From Burkholderia pseudomultivorans (GTDB lineage: Bacteria > Pseudomonadota > Gammaproteobacteria > Burkholderiales > Burkholderiaceae), in NCBI RefSeq assembly GCF_902499075.1, contig NZ_CABVPP010000025.1, positions 26,811-90,810 of the forward strand: 64,000 bases of DNA, read 5' to 3'. The notes under the pieces are model-generated. The model searched no databases, was not told the origin of the DNA, and was given only the letters and a program-made list of their open reading frames with translations. Within the stretch, counting starts at the first letter, position 1. The number at the start of each line of letters is the position of its first letter. Shown piece after piece: positions 27,470 through 34,925 of the stretch. The translations under genes were made by a program, and so were the position numbers.

Positions 27470-28093
27470 ATGAAGCTCTACTACTGGCCGAAAACCCGGG
27501 CGTTCCGGGCGCTGTGGATGCTCGAGGAGATCGGCGCCGTCTACGAGCTCGTACCGATCGACCTGCGCTCGCACGAACAGGGCAGCGACGCGTTCATCCA
27601 GGTCAATCCGATGGCGAAGCTGCCCGCGCTCGACGACAGCGGCGGCGGCGGCGCACCGTTCGCCGAATCGGGCGCCGTGCTGCTCTATCTCGCCGACCGT
27701 TGTCCAGCCGCCGGCCTCGGCGTCGCGCCGGACGATCCGCTGCGCGGCCGCTTCCTGCAGTGGATGTTCTTCACGCCGACCTGCCTCGAACCGGCGATGG
27801 CCGAGAAATTCACCGGCGCGTCGGGCAACCCGGTCGCATTCGGCTGGGGCAACATCGCGCGCGTGCAGCGCGCGCTCGCGCAGACGCTCGCCCATAGCCC
27901 GTGGCTCGTCGGCGACCACTTCACCGCGGCCGACCTGCTGCTCGCCAGCACGCTGAAGATTGCGTTCGATGCCCGTCTGCTGCCGCACGAAGGTGTGCTC
28001 GGCGACTACGTCGCACGCGCCGAGGATCGCGACGGCTATCGGCGCGCAGCCGCGATCGAACAGCGCGAAGCGGCGCGCCTGCTGCATGCGTGA
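27470..28093 (+). CDS. Glutathione S-transferase family protein
   Basis: A 207-residue cytosolic GST. The N-terminal thioredoxin-like domain (MKLYYWPKTRAFRALWMLEE) includes NPMAKLPAL with the cis-proline, and ESGAVLLYLAD contributes the glutathione site. The helical C-terminal half has the WLVGDHFTAADLLLAS motif. The role is likely detoxification or a catabolic thiol step; the class is not assigned. GGAGG sits 6 bases before the ATG. It is probably controlled by the palindromic promoter upstream. Confidence 0.93.
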   Translation: MKLYYWPKTRAFRALWMLEEIGAVYELVPIDLRSHEQGSDAFIQVNPMAKLPALDDSGGGGAPFAESGAVLLYLADRCPAAGLGVAPDDPLRGRFLQWMFFTPTCLEPAMAEKFTGASGNPVAFGWGNIARVQRALAQTLAHSPWLVGDHFTAADLLLASTLKIAFDARLLPHEGVLGDYVARAEDRDGYRRAAAIEQREAARLLHA

Positions 28094-28227
28094 CGCGCGC
28101 GGCCGGCGCGCCTGCACCGCGACGGCCGGGCAGATCGCGACGCGCTCGACGTAACGCCATCCGCGCTGCGCATCGTCGCGGCGCGGCGGCGCATGGCGTG
28201 TCCCGCCCCGCCATCGGCAAAACGACG

Positions 28228-29202
28228 CTAGGCGCGCGGCGAAGCCTGCACCGCGCCGCCGGACACCACCGTCGCGCCCGGCAGCCCGCCGTCGCCGTCC
28301 GTGTCCGTGTCGGCCTCGACCGCGACGACCTCGTGAAAGTGCGTGTAGTCGATATGCGTGATGCCGCCCTCGTCGCGCATCAGATCGACATAGCGGTGAC
28401 GCCAGCGGATCTGCGCGTGCGTCCACTCGTGACGCGCCTGCATCACCTGCGCGGTGGTCTCGTCCGAACCCTCGATCCGAAGCAGCAGCGACGCATCGCG
28501 CGCCGCGAGCGACTCGGGCGTCTCGCCGAACAGCGGGCTCGACTCGTCGATCACGTGCATCAGGTTCCAGCCGAGCAGGAAAATCGGATGCTCGCTGCGC
28601 ACGAGCGGCAGGTCGTGGATCTTGCGCAGCGTGTAGCCCTCGTGCGTGGCTTCGATGCGCATCAGCCGCAGTTTCGCGCGCGCCTCCGCGATCACGTTCT
28701 GGCGCGCGTTCGCGGCCCGCACCATCAGCGTCATGCGGCCGTTCAGCGGCCGGACGATCGCGTACCGCGCGAACAGGATCTTCGCCTGCGGACGGGAAAA
28801 CCGCGCGAACACGAGGCCCGTGGCCAGCGCGATGCCCGACATCCCGATGAAGATCTCGAACGTCGCGACCAGGTGCGCATAGACGGTCTGCGGGTGCATG
28901 TCGCCGTAGCCGACGGTCGCGAGCGTCTCGACGCTGAAAAAGAACGCGCCGCCGAAGCCGGCCGGCGACTGGTTCGCAATCGGCGCATGGCCGAGCAGGT
29001 AGAGCGTCGCGAAGCCGCCGTTGAGCAGCAGGAACAGCAGCGCGAGCGACAGGAAGAACACCGGCCAGCTCACCGTCAGCGCGCGGTGATAGAGGTCGCG
29101 CCAGCCGAGCGGCGGCATCCCGTACGCGACCACCGGGCGCGTGCCCGACCAGATCTTGCGGCCACGGCCGCGGGAGGCTGAGGAGGACGAATCGACGTTC
29201 AT
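28228..29202 (-). CDS. Inward rectifier potassium channel, KirBac1.1-like
   Basis: A 324-residue inner-membrane K+ channel subunit. The slide-helix start (KIWSGTRPVVAYGMPPLGWR), outer helix (VSWPVFFLSLALLFLLLN), pore with selectivity filter T96-V-G-Y-G100, and inner helix (IGMSGIALATGLVFARFSRP) are followed by the cytoplasmic immunoglobulin-like domain (HPIFLLGWNLMHVIDESSPL). It is very close to the crystallised KirBac1.1 of B. pseudomallei as I recall it, differing mainly in both termini. It is alone on its strand between GST and the sulfate-binding protein gene. Confidence 0.96.
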   Translation of the reverse strand: MNVDSSSSASRGRGRKIWSGTRPVVAYGMPPLGWRDLYHRALTVSWPVFFLSLALLFLLLNGGFATLYLLGHAPIANQSPAGFGGAFFFSVETLATVGYGDMHPQTVYAHLVATFEIFIGMSGIALATGLVFARFSRPQAKILFARYAIVRPLNGRMTLMVRAANARQNVIAEARAKLRLMRIEATHEGYTLRKIHDLPLVRSEHPIFLLGWNLMHVIDESSPLFGETPESLAARDASLLLRIEGSDETTAQVMQARHEWTHAQIRWRHRYVDLMRDEGGITHIDYTHFHEVVAVEADTDTDGDGGLPGATVVSGGAVQASPRA

Positions 29203-29308
29203 CGCGCGGCGCCTGAAGCAGGGAGGCGATGAGCGTAGCACGCGCGACGGCGCCCGGGAATGCGCGCCGACGCGAAGCAGGTACGAGGCGCCGCATGCCG
29301 GGCCGGCG

Positions 29309-29335
29309 AAAAAAACCGGCCGCGTGGGCGGCCGG
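29309..29335 (-). terminator. Terminator of the sulfate-binding protein gene
   Basis: Read on the minus strand: CCGGCCGC, 4-base loop, GCGGCCGG, then seven T. It lies 34 bases after the minus-strand stop at 29370. Confidence 0.85.
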
Positions 29336-29369
29336 CTTCGTTCGTATCGTGCGGCGCGATGCGCGGCCG

Positions 29370-30386
29370 TTACTTCCGGTCGACGATCACGCGATCGAAC
29401 GTGCCGCCGTCGGCGAAGTGCGTCTTCTGCGCGTTCGCCCAGCTGCCGAAGACCTGCTCGACGCTGAACGTCTTCAGCGGCTTGAATTCGGCCGCATGCT
29501 TCTTCAGCACGTTCGCGTCGCGCGGCCGCAGATGATGCTGCGCGATGATCTCCTGCGCTTCCGGCGTGTACAGGTAGTCGAGATACGCCTGCGCGACCTT
29601 GCGCGTGCCCTTCTTGTCGACGACCTTGTCGACGACGGCGACGGGCGGCTCCGCGAGGATGCTCGCCGACGGATACACCGCGTCGAACGCCGCGCCCGAC
29701 GCGCCGCTGTCCATCAGCGCGACCTCGTTCTCGAACGTGACGAGCACGTCGCCGATCCCGCGCTGCGTGAACGTCGTCGTCGCGCCCCGGCCGCCCGAGT
29801 CGAGCACCGGCACGTTGCGGAAGATCGCCTTCTCGAAATCGAGCGCCTGCTGGTCGGTCGCGCCCTTCAGCTTCTGATAGCCCCACGCGGCCAGGTACGC
29901 GTAGCGGCCGTTGCCCGACGTCTTCGGATTCGCGATGATCACCTGCACGCCCGGCTTCGCGAGATCGCTCCAGTCCTTGATCGCCTTCGGGTTGCCCTTG
30001 CGCACCAGGAACACCATCGTCGTCGAGTACGGCGAGCTGCTGTCCGGGAAGCGGGCGCGCCAGTCCTTCGGCAGCAGCTGGCCGCGCTCGGCGAGCAGGT
30101 CGATGTCGTTCGGCTGGTTCATCGTCACGACGTCGGCCTGCAGCCCCTGCAGCACCGACAGCGCCTGCGCGCTCGACGCGCCGTGCGACTGCTTGATCGT
30201 GACCGTCTCGCCGGTCTTCTGCTTGTACGCGGCGGCGAAGCTCGCGTTGATGTCCTTGTACAGCTCGCGCGTCACGTCGTACGACACGTTCAGGATCGAC
30301 GTGTCCGCGTGCGCGGCCGTCGCCGCCATGACCAGCGCCGCCGCGCCCGTGTGCAGCCAGCGGCCGATCCCCTTGATGCTTGCCAT
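29370..30386 (-). CDS. sbp: Periplasmic sulfate-binding protein
   Basis: A 338-residue substrate-binding protein of the sulfate/thiosulfate ABC importer. The signal peptide is about residues 1-27 (ALVMAATAAHA before DTSILNVSYD). Family marks are NVSYDVTRELYKDIN, QSHGASSAQA, DVVTMNQPNDID and NPKTSGNGRYAYLAAWGY. The start at 30386 was chosen because it begins the signal sequence. No CysT/CysW/CysA genes are beside it, so it must work with permease genes elsewhere. It is likely under sulfur (CysB) control, but no site was identified. Confidence 0.94.
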   Translation of the reverse strand: MASIKGIGRWLHTGAAALVMAATAAHADTSILNVSYDVTRELYKDINASFAAAYKQKTGETVTIKQSHGASSAQALSVLQGLQADVVTMNQPNDIDLLAERGQLLPKDWRARFPDSSSPYSTTMVFLVRKGNPKAIKDWSDLAKPGVQVIIANPKTSGNGRYAYLAAWGYQKLKGATDQQALDFEKAIFRNVPVLDSGGRGATTTFTQRGIGDVLVTFENEVALMDSGASGAAFDAVYPSASILAEPPVAVVDKVVDKKGTRKVAQAYLDYLYTPEAQEIIAQHHLRPRDANVLKKHAAEFKPLKTFSVEQVFGSWANAQKTHFADGGTFDRVIVDRK

Positions 30387-30600
30387 CGTGATATGCCCCG
30401 CTTCCAGTGTGGTGAATGTGCGTGGCGGCGCGCGCACGCACCGTCATCGAATCGTAAGCGGGCATTCTAGCGGCCGGGCGCGACGCTCCTTCCAATCTGT
30501 CGTGGAATGCAAATTACCAATTCTGCTAAACCGCGCCGGCTCTCGCGCGCATCCGCGATCCGGTGTTAAGATCGCCGCTCAGCCCACTTACGGTTCCTCC

Positions 30601-30696
30601 ATGTCCGCTGCCCTGTGCTCGCTTCCGATCCTCGCCGCCGTCGCGGCAGGTACGCGCGCGGCCGGGCTGAAACTGAAAAAACGACTCCTCGACTGA
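30601..30696 (+). CDS. Possible leader peptide upstream of the DapA-family gene
   Basis: A 31-residue frame starting MSAALCSLPILAAVAAG and ending KLKKRLLD. Three lysine codons fall within four near the end, just before a hairpin that begins at the stop codon. No good ribosome binding site precedes the ATG, so translation is doubtful. Only its position and the structures after it suggest a leader. Confidence 0.2.
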   Translation: MSAALCSLPILAAVAAGTRAAGLKLKKRLLD

Positions 30697-30743
30697 CGGG
30701 GATGTCGCGTCCCGTCAGGCGAATGCCGGACGGGATGCCCGCA
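30693..30743 (+). promoter_or_regulatory. Mutually exclusive hairpins upstream of the DapA-family gene
   Basis: CTGACGGG (30693-30700) pairs with CCCGTCAG (30711-30718). The CCCGTC within the latter can instead pair with GACGGG at 30729-30734. A third, weaker stem uses TGCCGG/CCCGCA at 30724-30743 and is followed by a T-rich stretch. This layout resembles an attenuator. Confidence 0.35.
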
Positions 30744-30834
30744 GGTCGTTTCTTTCTCCTCGCTTGCACGCCTCGATCCGGCTCTGCGCCGGCGGAACGG
30801 TTCCCACCATGCCGTTTCCACCATGAGGCTTTGC

Positions 30835-31728
30835 ATGCAAACACGTTTCGAAGGTATCTGGCTGCCGATCATCACGCCGTTCCACCACGGCGAAGTCGAC
30901 CACGCCGCGCTCGCACGACTCGCGCGCCACTACGCGGCCGCAGGCGTCGCCGGGTTCGTCGCGGGCGCGACGACCGGCGAAGGCGTGCTGCTCGACGCAC
31001 GCGAGCAGGATGCCGTGTTCGCGACGCTGCGCGACGCGGTGCCGGACCTGCCGATCGTCGTCGGGCTCACCGCGAGCGCCACGCATTTCGCGGCCGCCCG
31101 CGCGCGCGAACTCGCCGCACTGCGCCCCGACGGGCTGCTCGTCACGCCGCCCGTCTACGTGCGGCCGACCCAGGACGGGATTCGCCGCCACGTCGAGACG
31201 ATCGTCGGCGCGGCCGACCTGCCGGTGCTCGTCTACAACATCCCGTACCGCACCGGCGTGAACGTCGAACTCGACACGCTGCAGGCGCTCGCGCGCGACG
31301 CGCGCGTCGCCGGCATCAAGGAATGCGGCGGCACGCTCGAACGGATGAGCCGGCTCGTGCACGACACGCCGCTCGCGGTCTTCTCCGGCGACGACAACCA
31401 GAACTTCGCGGCACTGTGCGCGGGCGCGCACGGCACGATTGCCAGCAGCGCGCACGTGCTGCCCGAATGGCATGTGCGGATCCATGCGCTGCTGCGCGAC
31501 GGACGCCTCGCCGACGCGCGGCGCCTGTCGGTCGCGCTGCAGCCGCTCGTCGCGGCGCTGTTCGCGGAGCCGAACCCGGCGCCGGTGAAGGCCGTACTGG
31601 CCGCGCAAGGGTGGTGCGAGGACGGGTTGCGGTTGCCGTTCGTGCCGGCGAGCGACGCGTTGCGGCAGAGGCTCGCGACAATCGGCGCGTCACTGCAGGA
31701 GACCGGGCGGAACGTCGCGGCGGTTTAG
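30835..31728 (+). CDS. DapA-family (dihydrodipicolinate synthase-like) lyase
   Basis: A 297-residue class I aldolase-type protein. Family marks are the pyruvate-binding GATTGEG, the catalytic Tyr in VYNIPYRTG and the Schiff-base lysine in GIKECGG. The C-terminal stretch (ALFAEPNPAPVKAVLAAQGW) is normal for true DapA. An upstream in-frame ATG at 30823 exists. I prefer 30835 because GAGG at 30825-30828 is well spaced and MQTRFEGIWLPIITPF is the usual start. It could make lysine precursors or be a catabolic paralogue. Confidence 0.88.
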   Translation: MQTRFEGIWLPIITPFHHGEVDHAALARLARHYAAAGVAGFVAGATTGEGVLLDAREQDAVFATLRDAVPDLPIVVGLTASATHFAAARARELAALRPDGLLVTPPVYVRPTQDGIRRHVETIVGAADLPVLVYNIPYRTGVNVELDTLQALARDARVAGIKECGGTLERMSRLVHDTPLAVFSGDDNQNFAALCAGAHGTIASSAHVLPEWHVRIHALLRDGRLADARRLSVALQPLVAALFAEPNPAPVKAVLAAQGWCEDGLRLPFVPASDALRQRLATIGASLQETGRNVAAV

Positions 31729-31783
31729 GCGACAGCGCGGCACGCGGTACCGGCAACGCGGGGATCCAGTCCTGCAGACTGTT

Positions 31784-32164
31784 TCAAACCGTCAGAACCA
31801 GCGATGCGCCGTACCGCGCGAGATGGCCGTCGGCAGTGACGAGCCGCAGGGGTTCGTGGCGCGCCTGCGCGACGAGCAGACGATCGAACGGGTCGCGATG
31901 GTGCCGCGGCAAATCGCGCACGGCCGCTCCATGCGCGGCCCGGACCGGCAGTTTGCGGAACCCGCTCAAGCCGATCGCGCGGCTCAGCCGGCCCACGTCG
32001 ACATCGAGCTTCCCCAGCCCCGCCTTGATCGCGACCTCCCAGATACTTGCGCTGCTGACGAACCGCTCGTCAGCCGCGCAAATCAGTCTGCGCGCCCGCA
32101 TGCTGAGCTTTCGGTCGTTCGTCACGATCCAAAGGAAGATGCGTGTATCGAGCAGCAGCCGCAT
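31784..32164 (-). CDS. vapC: PIN-domain toxin, VapC-like
   Basis: A 126-residue PIN-domain ribonuclease, the toxin of a type II toxin-antitoxin pair. The acidic residues are present: Asp in LLLDT at the start, Glu in SIWEVAIK, Asp in DPFDRLLVAQA, and Asp in LVTADGHL. The usual LLLDTHIFLW reads LLLDTRIFLW here, with Arg for His. The start overlaps the antitoxin stop (ATGA), as expected for coupled pairs. Confidence 0.88.
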   Translation of the reverse strand: MRLLLDTRIFLWIVTNDRKLSMRARRLICAADERFVSSASIWEVAIKAGLGKLDVDVGRLSRAIGLSGFRKLPVRAAHGAAVRDLPRHHRDPFDRLLVAQARHEPLRLVTADGHLARYGASLVLTV

Positions 32165-32370
32165 CAGCGCCCTTCGAAAGCGTCGAGCAGATCGTCCGGC
32201 AGCGGTGCGTCGAAGTCGTCCGGGATCCGGATCTGACCTTGCAGGATTCCGAACCGAACGGGCGACACGGCGGGCGCGCTCCATTCCGCCGAAGCCTGCT
32301 GGCTCGACTGCGAGGCATCGGCGCGTTGCAGTGAATCGGTCCTGATTTCCGGCGAGTTCGTGTTTTGCAT
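32164..32370 (-). CDS. Antitoxin of the VapC-like toxin (atypical Phd/YefM type)
   Basis: A 68-residue partner. The C-terminal half (FGILQGQIRIPDDFDAPLPD, then DLLDAFEGR) is the toxin-binding end common to antitoxins of PIN toxins. The N-terminal half is polar and Ser/Gln-rich and lacks the Phd/YefM DNA-binding fold normally found there. GGAGATC lies just before its ATG. So neutralisation of the toxin is likely, but autoregulation by DNA binding is doubtful. Confidence 0.75.
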   Translation of the reverse strand: MQNTNSPEIRTDSLQRADASQSSQQASAEWSAPAVSPVRFGILQGQIRIPDDFDAPLPDDLLDAFEGR

Positions 32371-32478
32371 GATGATCTCCGTTTCAAGTGATCACCACAG
32401 TAGTTGGTTTTTTCCGGTCGGGCCACCTGGCCGAACGGGATATCGGTACTGGTCGGCTTCGCGTTCGAGAACCGTCGG

Positions 32479-33525
32479 TCAGGCCGCGAGCGCCGCCACC
32501 GACGCATCCGTCGCATCGCGCACCGCCTGCGCGACGATCCGCGCGAGCTGGTCGACCGTCGGCGTCGCCGACGACGCGCGTCGCAACAGGATCAGCGGCA
32601 GGCTCGGCAGCTCCGGCAGGCCGAACGACGCAGCGTCGAGCAGGCGCACCGACGCAGGCAGCCCGTAGCGCGTGCGTACCGTCAGCCCGAGACCGGCCGC
32701 AGCGGCCGCCCATAGCCCGGCAAGGCTCGGCGTCGTGAACGCGACGCGCCACGGCACGCCCCCCCGATCGAGCGCGTCCGTCGCCGCGCCGAAAAACCGG
32801 CACGGCCGGTCGAACACGACCAGCGGCAGCGGTTCGCCCGGCGCGGGAACGGTCGCCCGGATGCCGGCTTCATCCGATGCGTTCGATGACGCCACGCTCG
32901 GCCCGCCGGCCGTCCAACCGGCCGTCCCGATCCAGCGCATCGGTACCTGCGCGATCGTTTCGCTGTCGATCCCCGCCCGCGACACGAGCGCCGCCGACGC
33001 CGGATCGCCCCATACGAGCGCAAGATCGAGCTGCTGCGCATCGAGCCGGTCGAGCAGATCGGCATTGCGTGCGACCCGCGCCTCGATCCTCACCTTCGGA
33101 TGCGCGCGCGCAAAACGCCCGAGCACGTCGGGCAGGATTGCCTCGCCGAAATCCTCCTGCAGGCCGACCCGCACCCACCCGTCGAGATTCACGCCGCGCA
33201 CGGCCGCCGCCGCCTCGTCGTTCAGCTCGATCATCCGCCGCGCGTAGCGCAGCATCGCATCGCCGGCGTCGGTCAGCGCGAGCCCGCGCCCGGCTTTCAC
33301 GAACAGCGGCGTGCCGGCCTGTTCCTCGAGCTTGCGGATCTGCGCGCTCACCGCCGACGACGAGCGCGCGACGCGATCGGCCGCCTTCGCGAAACTGCCG
33401 AGATCCACGCCCGCGACCAGACTGCGCAGCGCCGCAATGTCGAAGTTGGGCCGAGCCGATGCAACGTCGGCGCCCGCGTGCGCCGCGTCGTCGTACGCAG
33501 CAGAGTGTCCGGACATTTCAACCAT
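32479..33525 (-). CDS. LysR family regulator, divergent from MFS transporter
   Basis: A 348-residue LysR-type regulator. The helix-turn-helix (LRSLVAGVDLGSFAKAADRV, then SSSAVSAQIRKLEEQ) begins only around residue 32 because of a ~30-residue N-terminal extension. A second in-frame ATG at 33516 would shorten it by three residues; neither has a good ribosome binding site. 97 bases separate it from the MFS gene on the other strand, so it probably controls that exporter. Confidence 0.88.
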   Translation of the reverse strand: MVEMSGHSAAYDDAAHAGADVASARPNFDIAALRSLVAGVDLGSFAKAADRVARSSSAVSAQIRKLEEQAGTPLFVKAGRGLALTDAGDAMLRYARRMIELNDEAAAAVRGVNLDGWVRVGLQEDFGEAILPDVLGRFARAHPKVRIEARVARNADLLDRLDAQQLDLALVWGDPASAALVSRAGIDSETIAQVPMRWIGTAGWTAGGPSVASSNASDEAGIRATVPAPGEPLPLVVFDRPCRFFGAATDALDRGGVPWRVAFTTPSLAGLWAAAAAGLGLTVRTRYGLPASVRLLDAASFGLPELPSLPLILLRRASSATPTVDQLARIVAQAVRDATDASVAALAA

Positions 33526-33622
33526 CCCGTTTTATCGAACGATTTATCAAAAACTTTCCGATTTTCAGGATGAATCTAGACCACCACACTGTCACTGTCA
33601 ATTTCCAACCCGGCCTGTCGTC

Positions 33623-34903
33623 ATGGACACCTCACTCGCCCTTTCCCGCTGCTCGCCCGCGCGCGGCCCCGCCCATCGCTGGCGCGTGCTGGCAGCCGGC
33701 GTCGCCGCGAACATGAGTTTTTCCGCCGCCGCGGCCGGCATTCCGACCACCGCCGTGTGGATGCGCACGGCCTATCACCTCGACAACGGCGCGCTCGGGC
33801 TCGTGCTCGGCGCGCTCGGCTTCGGCGTCGCGCTGTCCGAGCTGCCGTGGGGAATCGCCGCCGACCGCTTCGGCGACCGCCGCGTGCTGCTGACGGGGCT
33901 CGTCGCGACCGCCGCAATGCTCGCGCTGATGGCCTGCGCGATCGCGCCGACCGCACACGCGATACCGCCGCTCGCACGCGTGGTCGTGATGATGGGCTGC
34001 GTCGGGCTGCTCGGCGGCAGCGTCAACGGGTCGAGCGGGCGCGCGGTGATGCGCTGGTTCGGCGAGCGCGAACGCGGACTCGCGATGAGCATCCGCCAGA
34101 CGGCCGTGCCGCTCGGCGGCGGTGTCGGCGCGGCGCTGCTGCCGTGGCTCGCGTCGCGTGCGGGATTCGCCGCGGTCTATGGTGCGCTGATGCTGCTGTG
34201 TGCCGCCGCGGCGACGCTGACCTGGCGCTGGTTGCGCGAGCCGCCCGCTAATGCGACTGCAGCCGCCGCGCCCATAACCGCGGCCGACCCGCACCCCGCC
34301 GCACCGCAACCGGCGGCCCGTCGCGGCGCGCCGCCGCTCGCGAATCTCGCCGTCTGGCGGATCGTGATCGGCATCGGCGCGCTGTGCGCACCGCAATTCG
34401 CGGTGCTGACGTTCGCGACGGTGTTCCTGCACGATTTCGGCCGGCTCGACCTTGCTGCGATCAGCGCGGCGATGGTCGCGCTGCAGCTCGGCGCGATGGC
34501 GATGCGCGTGTGGAGCGGCCGCTACACCGACCGCCACGGCAACCGACGCGCGTACCTGCGCGGATCGGTGCTCGTCGCGGCCGGCGCGTTCGCGTTGCTC
34601 GCGGCGGCAACGGCCGGCAGCCCGCGGGTGCCGCTCGCCGCGATCGTCGCGATCCTCGTGTTCGCGGGCATCTGCGTGTCGGCGTGGCACGGCGTCGCCT
34701 ATACGGAACTCGCAACGCTCGCGGGCGCGAACCATGCGGGCACCGCGCTCGGGATGGCCAACACGATCGTCTATCTCGGGCTGTTCGCGACGCCGCTCGC
34801 GATTCCGCCGCTGCTTGCCGCCAGTTCGTGGAGCGCCGTGTGGCTCGCGGCCGCCCTGTGCGCGGCCGCGACATGGCCGCTGTTTCCGCGGCAGCGACGC
34901 TAG
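33623..34903 (+). CDS. MFS transporter
   Basis: A 426-residue major facilitator with about 12 hydrophobic segments and a long polar linker in the middle (around residues 210-240, Ala/Pro-rich). The MFS loop 2-3 motif is seen as GIAADRFGDRRVLLTG. The nearest look is to CynX/NIMT-like members (GRAVMRWFGERERGLAMSIR). The substrate is unknown. It pairs with the divergent LysR gene and converges on the TonB receptor gene with 22 bases between. Confidence 0.88.
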   Translation: MDTSLALSRCSPARGPAHRWRVLAAGVAANMSFSAAAAGIPTTAVWMRTAYHLDNGALGLVLGALGFGVALSELPWGIAADRFGDRRVLLTGLVATAAMLALMACAIAPTAHAIPPLARVVVMMGCVGLLGGSVNGSSGRAVMRWFGERERGLAMSIRQTAVPLGGGVGAALLPWLASRAGFAAVYGALMLLCAAAATLTWRWLREPPANATAAAAPITAADPHPAAPQPAARRGAPPLANLAVWRIVIGIGALCAPQFAVLTFATVFLHDFGRLDLAAISAAMVALQLGAMAMRVWSGRYTDRHGNRRAYLRGSVLVAAGAFALLAAATAGSPRVPLAAIVAILVFAGICVSAWHGVAYTELATLAGANHAGTALGMANTIVYLGLFATPLAIPPLLAASSWSAVWLAAALCAAATWPLFPRQRR

Positions 34904-34925
34904 CTATGGCATACGCGCGGGCCGC

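Larger units (their letters stand above)
30387..30834. other. Intergenic region between sbp and the DapA-family gene
   Basis: 448 bases holding two diverging promoters, neither placed with confidence. It includes the possible leader ORF at 30601-30696 and the structured stretch at 30693-30743. Confidence 0.5.
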
